Shown here: positions 5,001 through 5,073 of the stretch, piece after piece
How positions within the stretch are numbered: the first letter of the stretch is position 1
How the letters are laid out: the number at the start of each line of letters is the position of its first letter
Assembly: GCA_012797725.1 (NCBI GenBank)
Contig: JAAZON010000263.1
Span: 1-5,073 of the forward strand
Direction: 5' to 3'
DNA: 5,073 nucleotides
Source of the DNA: SAR324 cluster bacterium
Lineage (GTDB): Bacteria > Bdellovibrionota > UBA2361 > JAAZON01
Notes under the pieces: generated by a model
Told to the model about the DNA's origin: nothing
Seen by the model: the letters and a program-made list of their open reading frames with translations, nothing else
Database searches by the model: none
Position numbers and translations under genes: made by a program

Positions 5001-5073
5001 AGAATGCGAAAAGCAGGAACAAATTAACAAGCCTGTTTCGATCCAAAAGAACTAGTGCCGCTTTTCAATAAAT

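Noticed and set aside
5011..5038. AAGCAGG/CCTGTTT dyad as a terminator
   Set aside because: The loop of 14 bases is long, the stem has only seven pairs including a wobble, and there is no gene next to it that clearly needs a terminator.
5024..5072. Possible C-terminal end of a minus-strand gene entering from the right
   Set aside because: Only about 15 open codons before the stop, with no recognisable motif, so it cannot be supported.

Overview
The window is AT-rich bacterial DNA with tightly packed genes. The left four fifths (1 to about 4000) hold an apparent operon read leftwards on the minus strand: a tail-anchored protein with several FHA (forkhead-associated, phosphothreonine-binding) domains (3989-2622), a zinc-ribbon/acidic-linker/FHA protein (2593-1091), a lipoprotein of the SctJ (YscJ/PrgK) family (1085-180), and the first 66 codons of a further gene that runs off the left edge (198-1). 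Gaps of 28 bp and 5 bp and a 19-nt overlap, with a strong ribosome binding site before the second gene, support one transcript.

SctJ is the confident anchor. It has a lipobox signal peptide, two ring-building modules, a transmembrane helix and a basic cytoplasmic tail. It forms an inner-membrane ring of non-flagellar type III secretion systems (T3SS). FHA proteins next to sctJ recall SctD, the partner ring protein, whose cytoplasmic domain has an FHA fold and which in Chlamydiae carries two FHA domains. Here, however, the FHA protein ends almost immediately after its C-terminal membrane helix and so lacks the periplasmic part of SctD. The window therefore looks like part of a divergent T3SS-like apparatus with FHA adaptors that may read Ser/Thr phosphorylation. 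Export ATPase, export-gate, secretin and kinase genes are not in the window, so completeness of the system cannot be judged.

A 494-bp AT-rich spacer (3990-4483) separates the operon from a divergent plus-strand gene for a stand-alone CheY-like receiver (4484-4852), which is followed by a convincing intrinsic terminator. The spacer holds weak promoter candidates on both strands, a perfect 11-bp dyad, and a 42-codon minus-strand reading frame that begins with a signal-peptide-like segment. The last 145 bp (4929-5073) hold no supportable gene, only a short direct repeat and a weak dyad.

The organism cannot be fixed from this sequence. Multi-FHA proteins beside an sctJ suggest a lineage such as Bdellovibrionota, Myxococcota or another deltaproteobacterial-type group, or possibly a Chlamydiae/Planctomycetes relative. 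The low GC argues against a typical large-genome myxobacterium. This placement is inference.
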